The notes below the pieces were generated by a model. The model did not search any database and was not told the DNA's origin. It worked only from the letters and a program-made list of their open reading frames with translations. The translations under genes and the position numbers were made by a program. This document shows, one piece after another, positions 17,247 through 25,751 of a stretch of 64,000 nt of DNA. Position 1 is the first letter of the stretch. Every line of letters begins with the position of its first letter. The stretch is from an uncultured Paracoccaceae bacterium (GTDB lineage: Bacteria; Pseudomonadota; Alphaproteobacteria; Rhodobacterales; Rhodobacteraceae), in assembly GCA_947496605.1 (NCBI GenBank), contig CANMDF010000003.1, positions 124,001 through 188,000 on the forward strand. The letters run 5' to 3'.

Positions 17247-19561
17247 CCATCAAAGAAATCTTCGACACAATGGACTACGGCCCTGCCCCTGAAAGCAGCG
17301 CTGAGGCGCTGAAATGGTTGGCTGATCGCGGCGGTATTGCGGGTCACTACATCAACGGCAAATGGGGTCCGATCCGCGATGATTTCGTATCCAAAAACCC
17401 CGCGACAGGTGAAAAGCTGGCCGGTGTCACAAAGGGAACGTTGGAAGAGATTGAAACCGCTGTTGCAGCCGCCCGCAAAGCGCAACCTGCTTGGGCCAAG
17501 TCAGGCCACAAACGCGCCCGCGTTCTTTATGCAATCGCACGCTTAATGCAGAAACACAGCCGCTTGCTGGCGGTGATGGAGACCCTCGACAATGGCAAAC
17601 CGATCCGCGAAAGCCGCGATATCGATGTGCCGCTGGCGATTAGACATTTCTACCATCACGCAGGCTATGCCCAATTGATGAAAGCAGAACTGCCAGAGCG
17701 TGAGGCCTTGGGCGTCTGCGGGCAGATCATTCCGTGGAACTTCCCTCTGTTGATGCTGGCATGGAAGATCGCACCAGCGTTGGCGATGGGCAACACGGTG
17801 GTGCTGAAACCTGCCGAATATACATCGCTTAGCGCGATGATTTTTGCCGAGATTTGCACAGAAGCAGGCGTCCCCTCAGGGGTCGTCAACATCGTCACCG
17901 GCGACGGCGAAACGGGGGCGGCGCTCGTTAACGCTGATGTCGACAAGATCGCGTTTACGGGCTCAACCGAGGTGGGCCGCAAAATACGCCAAGCGACCGC
18001 AGGTTCTGGCAAAGCGTTGTCATTGGAACTGGGCGGCAAATCCCCCTACATCGTCTTTGAAGATGCCGACATAGATAGCGCCGTCGAAGGACTGGTTGAC
18101 GCCATCTGGTTCAATCAAGGGCAAGTTTGCTGCGCAGGGTCACGTCTGCTGGTACAAGAAGGGATCGCAGATCGGTTCTACACCAAACTCAAAGCACGCA
18201 TGGACGGCCTGCGTATTGGTGACCCGTTGGACAAATGCATCGACGTGGGCGCAATCGTGGACCCCGTGCAATTGGACCAGATTACGAAAATGGTCAGCGC
18301 CAACACCGATGGCGAAACCTATCAGACCACAGCGCCAGAAGGCTGTTTTTATCCACCAACCTTGATCACCGGATTGTCGCCCGCATCGACGCTGATGCAA
18401 GAAGAAATCTTTGGGCCTGTGTTGGCGGCCACGACGTTCCGTACCCCGGCAGAGGCAGTAGAGATCGCAAATAATACGCGCTACGGCCTCGCTGCCTCAG
18501 TCTGGTCCGAAAACATCAACCTCGCCCTCGATATCGCACCCAAACTGGCCGCGGGTATCGTCTGGGTAAATGGCACGAACATGATGGACGCGGCTGCAGG
18601 TTTCGGTGGCGTGCGAGAAAGCGGCTTTGGGCGCGAAGGCGGCTGGGAAGGTCTTGCTGGTTACACAAAAGCCAAAGGGGCCGCGAAACCGCTTAAGAAA
18701 ATTGAAGCCTATAACACCGAAGATGGCCATCCCGCCGATCCACTAGACCGGACGGCCAAACTCTACATTGGTGGCAAACAGGCGCGCCCCGATGGTGGCT
18801 ATTCAACCCCAGTCTACAGCCCACGCGGCAAATTGCTGGGGCATGCATCTGCCGCTAACCGCAAAGACATTCGCAACGCAGTTGAGGCCTGCAATGGCGC
18901 GAAAAGCTGGTCGAAGACAACTGGTCATCTGCGCGCGCAAATTCTCTATTATATCGCGGAAAACCTATCAGCACGCGCTGAAGAGTTCGCAACGCGCATC
19001 AACCAAATGACTGGTGGGCGCAGTGGTGCAGACGAGGTCGAGACATCCATCCGCACACTCTTCACCTTTGCGGCATGGGCCGACAAATACGACGGACAAG
19101 CGCACGGTGTGCCCATTCGCGGTGTCGCATTGGCGATGAAAGAACCCGTCGGTAATATCGGAATACTCTGCGATGACGTGGCACCTCTCGCTGGTTTGAT
19201 CAACGCAATGGCCCCGGCAATCGCGATGGGCAACCGCGTGATCCTAGCTGCAAGCGAACCATTCCCTCTGGCCGCCACCGATTTCTATCAGGTCTTGGAA
19301 ACATCCGACGTGCCCGCAGGGGTCGTAAACATCATCACTGGCAATCATGCAGAACTCGCGCCCACCCTTGCCAAGCATCTCGATGTTGATGCCGTTTGGT
19401 CATTTTCGAGCAGTGACCTCAGCGCGACCATTGAGAGCGCCAGCGCTGGCAATCTCAAACGTACTTGGGTGAACAACGGGACAACTTTGACACCATCAAC
19501 TGCCGACTATCTTGCCGCCAGCACCGAGGTCAAAAACATCTGGATTCCTTACGGCGAATAG
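17243..19561 (+). CDS. ALDH16-type two-domain aldehyde dehydrogenase
   Basis: A 772-residue protein, much longer than the usual ~500 of aldehyde dehydrogenases. Residues ~1-490 form a complete domain with IIPWNFPLLMLAWKIAPAL, LSLELGGKSPYIV (general-base Glu) and FNQGQVCCAGSRLL (catalytic Cys). The remainder repeats the N-terminal half of the fold (EPVGNIGILCDDVAPLAGL, VPAGVVNIITGNH) but lacks the Glu and Cys motifs. This active-plus-degenerate layout is that of ALDH16; a bacterial ALDH16 from Loktanella has been studied structurally. It oxidises aldehydes with NAD+, perhaps the acetaldehyde from DeoC. Confidence 0.88.
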   Translation: MTIKEIFDTMDYGPAPESSAEALKWLADRGGIAGHYINGKWGPIRDDFVSKNPATGEKLAGVTKGTLEEIETAVAAARKAQPAWAKSGHKRARVLYAIARLMQKHSRLLAVMETLDNGKPIRESRDIDVPLAIRHFYHHAGYAQLMKAELPEREALGVCGQIIPWNFPLLMLAWKIAPALAMGNTVVLKPAEYTSLSAMIFAEICTEAGVPSGVVNIVTGDGETGAALVNADVDKIAFTGSTEVGRKIRQATAGSGKALSLELGGKSPYIVFEDADIDSAVEGLVDAIWFNQGQVCCAGSRLLVQEGIADRFYTKLKARMDGLRIGDPLDKCIDVGAIVDPVQLDQITKMVSANTDGETYQTTAPEGCFYPPTLITGLSPASTLMQEEIFGPVLAATTFRTPAEAVEIANNTRYGLAASVWSENINLALDIAPKLAAGIVWVNGTNMMDAAAGFGGVRESGFGREGGWEGLAGYTKAKGAAKPLKKIEAYNTEDGHPADPLDRTAKLYIGGKQARPDGGYSTPVYSPRGKLLGHASAANRKDIRNAVEACNGAKSWSKTTGHLRAQILYYIAENLSARAEEFATRINQMTGGRSGADEVETSIRTLFTFAAWADKYDGQAHGVPIRGVALAMKEPVGNIGILCDDVAPLAGLINAMAPAIAMGNRVILAASEPFPLAATDFYQVLETSDVPAGVVNIITGNHAELAPTLAKHLDVDAVWSFSSSDLSATIESASAGNLKRTWVNNGTTLTPSTADYLAASTEVKNIWIPYGE

Positions 19562-19582
19562 CAAGCCGTCAGCTTCTCATGT

Positions 19583-19623
19583 TCAAAATACCTCGGGGGA
19601 GCCGCAGGCGGGGGCAGCGCCCC
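19583..19623. repeat. GC-rich intergenic hairpin between convergent genes
   Basis: The 62-base gap between the convergent aldehyde dehydrogenase and DUF1523-type genes contains AAAATACCTCGGGGGAGCCG followed by the hairpin-forming GGGGGCAGCGCCCC. This looks like the common Rhodobacteraceae intergenic GC element and could end transcription from either side, though no strong T run follows. A relation to other copies is from memory only. Confidence 0.4.
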
Positions 19624-20301
19624 TTACCGTTTTTCCTTTGAACGCCAGGTATCCAACCATCGGGACACCCGGCCTTTGCGCTCTGCTACGCCAGCCTGAA
19701 CCTCGTCATACTGATCACCCGCCGCGTCCAACAGCGGATCAACCGAGCGTTCGCGGAACTGTCGCCACATGGCGCGGATGAACAAGACAGCTGCCATCAA
19801 GAATACAAAGAAGAAGATATTGAACCACGGTACAATCGTGACATCAGGCCCTGAAACGGTCCGGACACCAACGGCATTGGGATAGATACTCGCCCAGCGC
19901 ACGCGCCAACCGTAATGCGTGACCACCGCCCATTCATCACCACGCGCGAGGCTGGCAGCCTCAGCTTGCAAATCCGCACTATCGAATTTGAAATAAGGAG
20001 GCCAGATCCAGCCAGTATCCTCATTGCGGTAAACCATCACACCGGTGCTGTCGCGCGGGATAAAGCCCAACAAGAACGTCCGTTGTTTATCTGTGTTGAT
20101 CAATCGCAAATCGCGGGTCGGCTGTTCGGCAGACCCGGAATCGGCTTGCGCGTAGAACATCCGGTTCAAATTACTGAAATCAGTCCGGATAATCTCGGTC
20201 GATGTAACTTTCACCAGGTCATGCTGCGGCAGAACATAGTGAAAAAACAGGCCTGCGATCAGCAAAGCCAAGACACGAACAATGGTTTTGAAGCGCTGCA
20301 T
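19624..20301 (-). CDS. DUF1523-type membrane protein
   Basis: A 225-residue protein with an N-terminal membrane anchor (residues 8-25, FHYVLPQHDLVKV following), a periplasmic domain of about 120 residues, a second membrane segment near 155-175 (IFFFVFLMAAVLFIRAM), and a charged cytosolic C-terminal tail. The N-terminal pattern and TSTEIIRTD match the DUF1523 family as I recall it; function unknown. It is the last gene of an eight-gene minus-strand operon containing an AAA+ ATPase, so it probably belongs to that membrane-associated system. Confidence 0.7.
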   Translation of the reverse strand: MQRFKTIVRVLALLIAGLFFHYVLPQHDLVKVTSTEIIRTDFSNLNRMFYAQADSGSAEQPTRDLRLINTDKQRTFLLGFIPRDSTGVMVYRNEDTGWIWPPYFKFDSADLQAEAASLARGDEWAVVTHYGWRVRWASIYPNAVGVRTVSGPDVTIVPWFNIFFFVFLMAAVLFIRAMWRQFRERSVDPLLDAAGDQYDEVQAGVAERKGRVSRWLDTWRSKEKR

Positions 20302-20311
20302 ATCGAAATCC

Positions 20312-20587
20312 TTAGTTCGCGTTGATGGTATAGATTATGACGCCGATCACAACGGTCGGCACCACATAGACCAGTCCTATCAGTTTCGGGCGGATTGAGC
20401 TGTTATAGGCCTGCATGCCATCCGCAACAAATGCATCTCTTGCGCCAGCTTCACCCCCATCGGGATTTTCAGCATCAAACGTATTTTCCAAGCGTTCCTT
20501 GCGCACCGAACGCGAATAAAGCGAGATCGACAAATAGATGACGCTCAGGCCAATGAAGCCAAAGATGACCAGCTTAATAAATCCCAT
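20312..20587 (-). CDS. Small two-TM membrane protein
   Basis: A 91-residue protein using the ATG at 20587, which overlaps the stop of the upstream 450-residue gene. It has hydrophobic segments at residues 3-22 (LVIFGFIGLSVIYLSISLYS) and at the C terminus (IGLVYVVPTVVIGVIIYTI), with a charged, Asp/Glu-rich cytosolic or periplasmic middle. No family recognised. Seventh of eight genes in the AAA+ operon. Confidence 0.7.
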   Translation of the reverse strand: MGFIKLVIFGFIGLSVIYLSISLYSRSVRKERLENTFDAENPDGGEAGARDAFVADGMQAYNSSIRPKLIGLVYVVPTVVIGVIIYTINAN

Positions 20588-21939
20588 CAGCGCCTCCCTC
20601 TGGTTATCGCACCCCACGGGCCGACCCGCGATATCAAATCTGACTGTCTGACAACAGGCATTTCCATCATCGGTGCCTCATGACCAAAGAGCGCATCACG
20701 CGTCCCAGCCTTATCGACTTGGTATTCCCGGTCAAGGAAATCAACGACATAGGTCCGCTTTTCGTCCGGCCATTCAGCATATGCACGGTAGAATGCCTCT
20801 TTATGGCAAATAAAGAGCTGGCGGATGTCCAATGGCGTTAACTCCGCGAGCAACATGTTCACAAGGTCTGCATCAAGATGCGCCTTGGCACGCAAAGTAT
20901 AAAAATAGGCTGGATGCTCTGACGTGATCGTTGGCCAAGGCCCGTCTTCTTCGGCCCAGCGCACCAATGCGGCCAGACCTTGCCACGCCTCTGGCAACAT
21001 ACCGGCGTACTGGCGCCCAAGCCTGCGCAAATCGCGGCGGGTGGCACCTGCCAGATCCTCTTTCATTTCTGCGGCGACTGAGGCGACAATAAAATCCATC
21101 TTCTGATGCAAGATCGCAGCCGCGTCGACACCGCGGGCATCCATGATCGGCTCTACCAGATCGTTCAGGGTCAAAAATCTGGCGATTGCCGAGCGATCAG
21201 TAAAATCAAACGTAAAGGGGATCGGCAGTTCGCCTACATCTTCTTTGGCTTGCGCAACAATCGCTGCGGGGTGCGGGACGCCGCGGAAAATATACATCCC
21301 GCCAAAATGGTCAGTCCAAAAGTTCTCTTGCCCAAATGACATCTGTCGCAAGGCAACCGGGTTGCGCACCACATCCCCGGTCCGTTTAGCCATGCCAATC
21401 ATATCAGCGATCAACACATCGTCGAACCAACCACCGGGTTCTGTCTTGAAACGGTCAATCATGTCACCCAATTTGGCCGCATCCGCGACCGTGCCACTGG
21501 TGGTATCAGCTTCAATCGCGATCTTGCGAATATCCAGCAATTTGGCCGGCGTATCCGCCAGAAAGACAGAGTTCACCAATTCGCCCGCAACCGCATCGCG
21601 CGCAGTCAGTGCAAAAAGCTCGGCCCTGTTTTCTTCGATGAACTGCCGCAAGATACCGCGCGAAGTTGAAAACTTGGCATTCAACAAAGGGGCGGTCGCC
21701 TGCTCGGTTGTCAGCAGAATGAACTGACGATTGACGCCTTTGTGGTTGAGATAGAGATCATCTTCAAACTCATCTCCCACCTCAGGCGAATATCCCGAAA
21801 TATCAATATGGAACACTTTTTGTGATGTTTTTCGTCCGGTAAGGTGATTAAGCGCACGATTATATCGTTCGACCAAAATCGGTGAATCCACCCGGATCAG
21901 GTTGCCAAACATCAAACCTTTTTCGATCAACCGGTGCAT
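20587..21939 (-). CDS. Conserved hypothetical protein (possibly DUF6638) in AAA+ operon
   Basis: A 450-residue soluble protein without membrane segments or signal peptide. It begins MHRLIEKGLMFGNLIRVDSP and includes an all-alpha-looking C-terminal half with DIRQLFICHKEAFYRAYAEWPDEKR. I see no catalytic signature. From memory it resembles the group named DUF6638, which is not characterised. It starts two bases after the 3-TM gene's stop and is coupled to the small membrane protein downstream, so it is probably a cytosolic subunit or adaptor of the AAA+ system. Confidence 0.7.
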   Translation of the reverse strand: MHRLIEKGLMFGNLIRVDSPILVERYNRALNHLTGRKTSQKVFHIDISGYSPEVGDEFEDDLYLNHKGVNRQFILLTTEQATAPLLNAKFSTSRGILRQFIEENRAELFALTARDAVAGELVNSVFLADTPAKLLDIRKIAIEADTTSGTVADAAKLGDMIDRFKTEPGGWFDDVLIADMIGMAKRTGDVVRNPVALRQMSFGQENFWTDHFGGMYIFRGVPHPAAIVAQAKEDVGELPIPFTFDFTDRSAIARFLTLNDLVEPIMDARGVDAAAILHQKMDFIVASVAAEMKEDLAGATRRDLRRLGRQYAGMLPEAWQGLAALVRWAEEDGPWPTITSEHPAYFYTLRAKAHLDADLVNMLLAELTPLDIRQLFICHKEAFYRAYAEWPDEKRTYVVDFLDREYQVDKAGTRDALFGHEAPMMEMPVVRQSDLISRVGPWGAITRGRR

Positions 21940-21940
21940 T

Positions 21941-22285
21941 CTACCACGTCTCCTTCACCCACTTGCGCGGCAAACCTGCAACGGACAACACCATAATAGG
22001 GGCCCAGATCAGCGCCGCGATCAAGCCCAGCCGCCCAAAGAAAGCCACGCTTTCAGCTACGCCACCTTCCGTCAAATCAGCCCAAGACAAGCCCTGCCAA
22101 ACGTAGAGCACGACAAAGAAAGCAGCGGACAAAGCAAACAAGATCATTGTCGAAAAGAAAGCATTCAGCAAAAGCGGTTTCACACCTTCCGGCAACACCC
22201 GAGCCAAGAACCGCGGCACAGCAAAGGCCAATGCCGCGAGAACAAGCGCCGGTAGGAATAATGCATCTGAAAACAATGCTGCCAT
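21941..22285 (-). CDS. Three-TM membrane protein in AAA+ operon
   Basis: A 114-residue protein that is almost entirely hydrophobic, with three segments at about residues 8-25, 42-64 and 84-105 and a basic C terminus (LPRKWVKETW). No family recognised. Its ATG abuts the stop of the AAA+ ATPase gene (22286) and it ends two bases before the next gene, so it is translated tightly with both. It may anchor the complex in the inner membrane. Confidence 0.7.
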   Translation of the reverse strand: MAALFSDALFLPALVLAALAFAVPRFLARVLPEGVKPLLLNAFFSTMILFALSAAFFVVLYVWQGLSWADLTEGGVAESVAFFGRLGLIAALIWAPIMVLSVAGLPRKWVKETW

Positions 22286-24229
22286 CTATCCGCCGCTACC
22301 CTCCAAATACCGCTTCTTTGCAATCTCTTGGCGCCCAAAATCACGAACCATATTCTCAATCGCGACCTCGTCCGATTTATCCGCATAACGGAATTCACTA
22401 TCGGCGTAACGGTTGATCTCTTGGATCACCATATCGACCGTAATCGGCTGACGTAGCTCGGATATCATGCCCTTTTTGGTGTCATAGTCTTTGAACAAGA
22501 ACAGATCAGGCTCTTCCATCCATTCATCCGGCAGCTCAAAGTCCATCGCACGGACCTTTACGGCATCTGTAATGTTCTTGATCGCACGCCCCGTAAACCG
22601 TGGATCAGCCTCCTGAATACCCTTCAGATAGGTCCCCAGTTTCGCAATCGTATCCAGATCACCAATCTGGCTCTGCACGCGTTCAAACACACGCTGCAGA
22701 CCTTCTTGATGCGGGCGGGCATGACTATCAAAGCTCGCCGCAACAGCCTTTTTGATCTCTTGGGCACTAAACACCTCATGCGCACCCACAGGAATGTCAT
22801 GGTTTTTACCCATTAGCAGATAAAGGATATCGATATAATCTTCACGCGTCTGCGGCCCATCCACAAGGAAACGCGCACCCGCACGCTGGCGCAAAGCATC
22901 GTCCACATTCTCAGGATAGTTCGAGAACATGCCAAAGGTACAATTGCCGCGCACAACGGTATTGGCCCCTGCGAAACTCTCCATCAGCACAGCTGTAATT
23001 TCCAACTGCCCAGCAGATGACTGACGATCACCACGCTTACCGGCCAACTGATCAATGTCATCAATCGTGCCAAAGCCAATCACACCGGGATCGAGCACAT
23101 TGTTGATAAATGCCTTGGCATTCTGGCCGGACTTACCCTGATAGCTATCAATATTATCGGTCGAAAGGTTCTGATAGCGGAACGGATAGCCCGCCGTCTG
23201 GCAATACTCATTCACCAAGCCTGCCATCATCTGGATCAAGGTCGTCTTACCGGTGCCCGGCGCACCGTCACCCATAAACGTAAAGATAAACCCGCCCAAT
23301 TCGGCAAAAGGGTTCAGCTTGCGATCAAAATCATATGCCATCAGCATCTTCGACAGCTTCATCGCCTGATACTTGGCGATATGGTTGCCTACGACCTCAC
23401 TAGGCTTCTTAAATGTCATGGTCAGGGCAGGGCCCTTGGCCTTACGGGCCGGGGTGAAGCCTTGGACCACGAAATCATCAGCCTCAACACGCCAAGAGGC
23501 CGCGTTAAACGATGCCAAACGACCAGCGGTCGACGCACGCAAAGACACCTTCGCCATCAACTGCTCTGCATAGGCCAACATCGTCGCAATCAACGTCGGC
23601 TCATCCGTAGCAAACTGACCCAGCTTTTGATCCAACTCCCAAATCGCACCATGCAAAGCCATTGGCGCATTATCCGTCAAAACCTCATCCACAGACCCCA
23701 CATCAACACTCTGCTCACCGGCTTGAGTGGCCAGCAAGAAAGACGTCGCATTGGCGAATGTATAAAGCGCCACCAAGGATTCAGCCGTTAGATACTCGGT
23801 AAATTCAACCGACCGATCCTGCGGCAAACGCCCCTCCAGATTTATCCGCTTCAACTCAGTCAGCGCGGTCTGATCCGAAAATTCATCTGCGATCGTCAAT
23901 GCAATCGACAGCGCACGGCGCAGCGCATGGGCAACTGCCGCCTGCGCAGGCGACGTCAGCGGATCATCATCATCAGTCTCGGCAATCCTGTCCAATAGGC
24001 GGACACCACCCGATGGGGCGGACGTACGCGACAACAACCCCGGCGTAGTAGACCGAAACCGACGACGGGTGGCAGCCACATCGGGGGATTTCTCTGGGGT
24101 CTCCAACGACAAACGCGCCTTCGCCAAACGCGGGCTATGATCCAGATGCATCAACATCTCGGCTGCCGGAATATAATGCTTGCGGATATCGTCCTCACGC
24201 AGCTCCATCTGATCGCTTGATTGGCTCAT
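22286..24229 (-). CDS. AAA+ family ATPase of an uncharacterised membrane-linked operon
   Basis: A 647-residue protein. The N-terminal 300 residues are helical and match nothing I know. The AAA+ module follows: Walker A GDGAPGTGKTTLIQ near residue 322, a Walker-B-like FGTIDDIDQLAGK near 388 (Asp-Asp rather than Asp-Glu), a sensor segment NCTFGMFSNYPENVDDALRQRAGARFL near 435, and a helical lid reaching about 580. It is presumably a remodelling ATPase rather than a protease, as no protease domain is attached. The ribosome site GAGGAAAC is good. It is fourth in the operon after a coiled-coil protein, a small membrane protein and a 372-residue protein. Confidence 0.85.
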   Translation of the reverse strand: MSQSSDQMELREDDIRKHYIPAAEMLMHLDHSPRLAKARLSLETPEKSPDVAATRRRFRSTTPGLLSRTSAPSGGVRLLDRIAETDDDDPLTSPAQAAVAHALRRALSIALTIADEFSDQTALTELKRINLEGRLPQDRSVEFTEYLTAESLVALYTFANATSFLLATQAGEQSVDVGSVDEVLTDNAPMALHGAIWELDQKLGQFATDEPTLIATMLAYAEQLMAKVSLRASTAGRLASFNAASWRVEADDFVVQGFTPARKAKGPALTMTFKKPSEVVGNHIAKYQAMKLSKMLMAYDFDRKLNPFAELGGFIFTFMGDGAPGTGKTTLIQMMAGLVNEYCQTAGYPFRYQNLSTDNIDSYQGKSGQNAKAFINNVLDPGVIGFGTIDDIDQLAGKRGDRQSSAGQLEITAVLMESFAGANTVVRGNCTFGMFSNYPENVDDALRQRAGARFLVDGPQTREDYIDILYLLMGKNHDIPVGAHEVFSAQEIKKAVAASFDSHARPHQEGLQRVFERVQSQIGDLDTIAKLGTYLKGIQEADPRFTGRAIKNITDAVKVRAMDFELPDEWMEEPDLFLFKDYDTKKGMISELRQPITVDMVIQEINRYADSEFRYADKSDEVAIENMVRDFGRQEIAKKRYLEGSGG

Positions 24230-24237
24230 AGTTTCCT

Positions 24238-24274
24238 CATCATCTTGCCCGAAAAACTCCCGCCGGAGGCTCCG
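24238..24274 (+). repeat. Dispersed GC-hairpin repeat, sub-type B, in AAA+ operon gap
   Basis: The copy reads CATCATCTTGCCCGAAAAAC then TCCCGCCGGAGGCTCCG on the plus strand, within the 83-base gap between the 372-residue gene and the AAA+ gene. It shares its first half with the copies at 37248 and 44073 and its GC core with sub-type A. It lies next to the AAA+ ribosome site on the transcribed strand. Confidence 0.7.
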
Positions 24275-24312
24275 AACCTATCCACATCACGTACCGTCAA
24301 CGGCATACCGCC

Positions 24313-25431
24313 CTACCTGTAACTCAACACCCGCCCGTTATCGCTGACGACAAACTTGCGCACATCGCGAAAGCCAGCAGGGTTACGCTCGGCCAGCGCC
24401 TGATAGGGGCGCTCTGGCATAATCAATGACCGCTCCATCCGGCTCGCCCCGGTCTCAGCGCCAGCGCCCTCAAACGGATCAAGCGCAAAAATCTGACGCT
24501 CAACCGATCCAAACCAGCCCGATTTCACATTCTCAACACGGTCTGACACCAGCTCCTCTTCGGTCCAAACCAGCGCCCAATCCTCGCCCACTGGGGCATT
24601 TGCCTCGCGCAGTACATCCCGCAAAGGCCCCGTCTGACGGGTGAACGCGTTGCTATACATCGGACCAATATGGAACCGGCGCAGGCGGGTCGGATGCAGA
24701 TCGTCAAAGTCCTCGTCAAAGCCCTTCGCAATCGTCAGCAGCTTGAGATGCGCCAACGATTGCGCCATCAAATGCGCCTGCGCCTCTGGCCAGCGATGCT
24801 CGTCCTTTGGCAACCCCGTGCGCCCGGTATCTTCCAGCTCCATCAGATAGATCGTGGGCAGGTTCACCTGACTATCATAGACCGCCCAATGCACCAAAAA
24901 CCGGCGCCGGTCACCTTCATTACCCAACCACAAACACTGCGGATCGTTGCGGGCCCAAAACTGATCACCGCGTGACAGTTCCTCATAATAAAGTCGCTGC
25001 GACAGCGCATATTGCAGCTTCGTGGGAATTTCCTGCTCACTCAGGATCACCCGCACCATCTGATCTTTCAGGTCACCAACACTCGGCTGCGTTTCGAGAT
25101 GACGATCCGCCTGCTGCGCATCATTCGCCATCTCCAACAACTCTTGGTACACAGGAAAGCCGCTCTCACGCCGATCAAACGTCAACTTACCCGCATGGGC
25201 AAAGCGGCCCGCAAAATGATATTTGTGGGCCAGTGCAGTGAACGTCCAATTGAGACCAATCAGATAGCGGGCCATCACCTCAATCTCTTTGCGATCAAAG
25301 CGACCCTCTGCCTCCATCGTCGCGGCGACCTTGGTCAGATAGCCGGTAATCTTGGCAAACTTGTCAAAATACCGGCGCGTGACGCGGGTATCTTCCAGCT
25401 TCATGTGATCGGCTTGGAGGTCAGTCGTCAT
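24313..25431 (-). CDS. Conserved hypothetical 372-residue protein in AAA+ operon
   Basis: A soluble protein; the start at 25431 (MTTDLQADHMKLEDTRVTRR) overlaps the end of the upstream small membrane gene by 11 bases, and the longer frame is unlikely. The N-terminal third is helical, the middle has RRFLVHWAVYDSQVNLPTIYLMELED as a predicted beta region, and the C terminus ends with DVRKFVVSDNGRVLSYR. No catalytic or metal motif is visible and I do not recognise a family. Its position between a membrane protein and the AAA+ ATPase suggests a subunit or substrate adaptor. Confidence 0.7.
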   Translation of the reverse strand: MTTDLQADHMKLEDTRVTRRYFDKFAKITGYLTKVAATMEAEGRFDRKEIEVMARYLIGLNWTFTALAHKYHFAGRFAHAGKLTFDRRESGFPVYQELLEMANDAQQADRHLETQPSVGDLKDQMVRVILSEQEIPTKLQYALSQRLYYEELSRGDQFWARNDPQCLWLGNEGDRRRFLVHWAVYDSQVNLPTIYLMELEDTGRTGLPKDEHRWPEAQAHLMAQSLAHLKLLTIAKGFDEDFDDLHPTRLRRFHIGPMYSNAFTRQTGPLRDVLREANAPVGEDWALVWTEEELVSDRVENVKSGWFGSVERQIFALDPFEGAGAETGASRMERSLIMPERPYQALAERNPAGFRDVRKFVVSDNGRVLSYR

Positions 25432-25714
25432 CGTTCGTGCGCCCTTTCGGGCCCAATTGAAATTCAGTAATTTTGATTGCAGTGTACTGCTCAACGTAGA
25501 ACCAAACACCCACGAACAAAATAATCACAGCTGCCGCTCCAAATATCTTGGCGCTTTGGAGCAGATCAAGCACGGTGCCGGTGAGCACAGACCCGGCAAA
25601 AGCGAGAAAAGTAATCGCAATTGCGCCAAGTAAGCTCTGCGCGGTCAGTGCTGAAAATCGCTCACGTAAAGCCATTTGCGCAGGAGCAATGCTAGAAGAA
25701 CTCGCTTTATTCAT
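25421..25714 (-). CDS. Small two-TM membrane protein in AAA+ operon
   Basis: A 97-residue protein with hydrophobic segments at residues 29-50 (LLGAIAITFLAFAGSVLTGTVL) and 57-75 (IFGAAAVIILFVGVWFYVE), then a short charged tail. No family recognised. The start at 25714 has a weak ribosome site; a later ATG at 25675 is possible. It lies 37 bases after the coiled-coil gene and overlaps the 372-residue gene by 11 bases. Confidence 0.6.
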   Translation of the reverse strand: MNKASSSSIAPAQMALRERFSALTAQSLLGAIAITFLAFAGSVLTGTVLDLLQSAKIFGAAAVIILFVGVWFYVEQYTAIKITEFQLGPKGRTNDDD

Positions 25715-25751
25715 CTCAGCTCAAATTCTGGCAACAAACCGACAGTGACCG

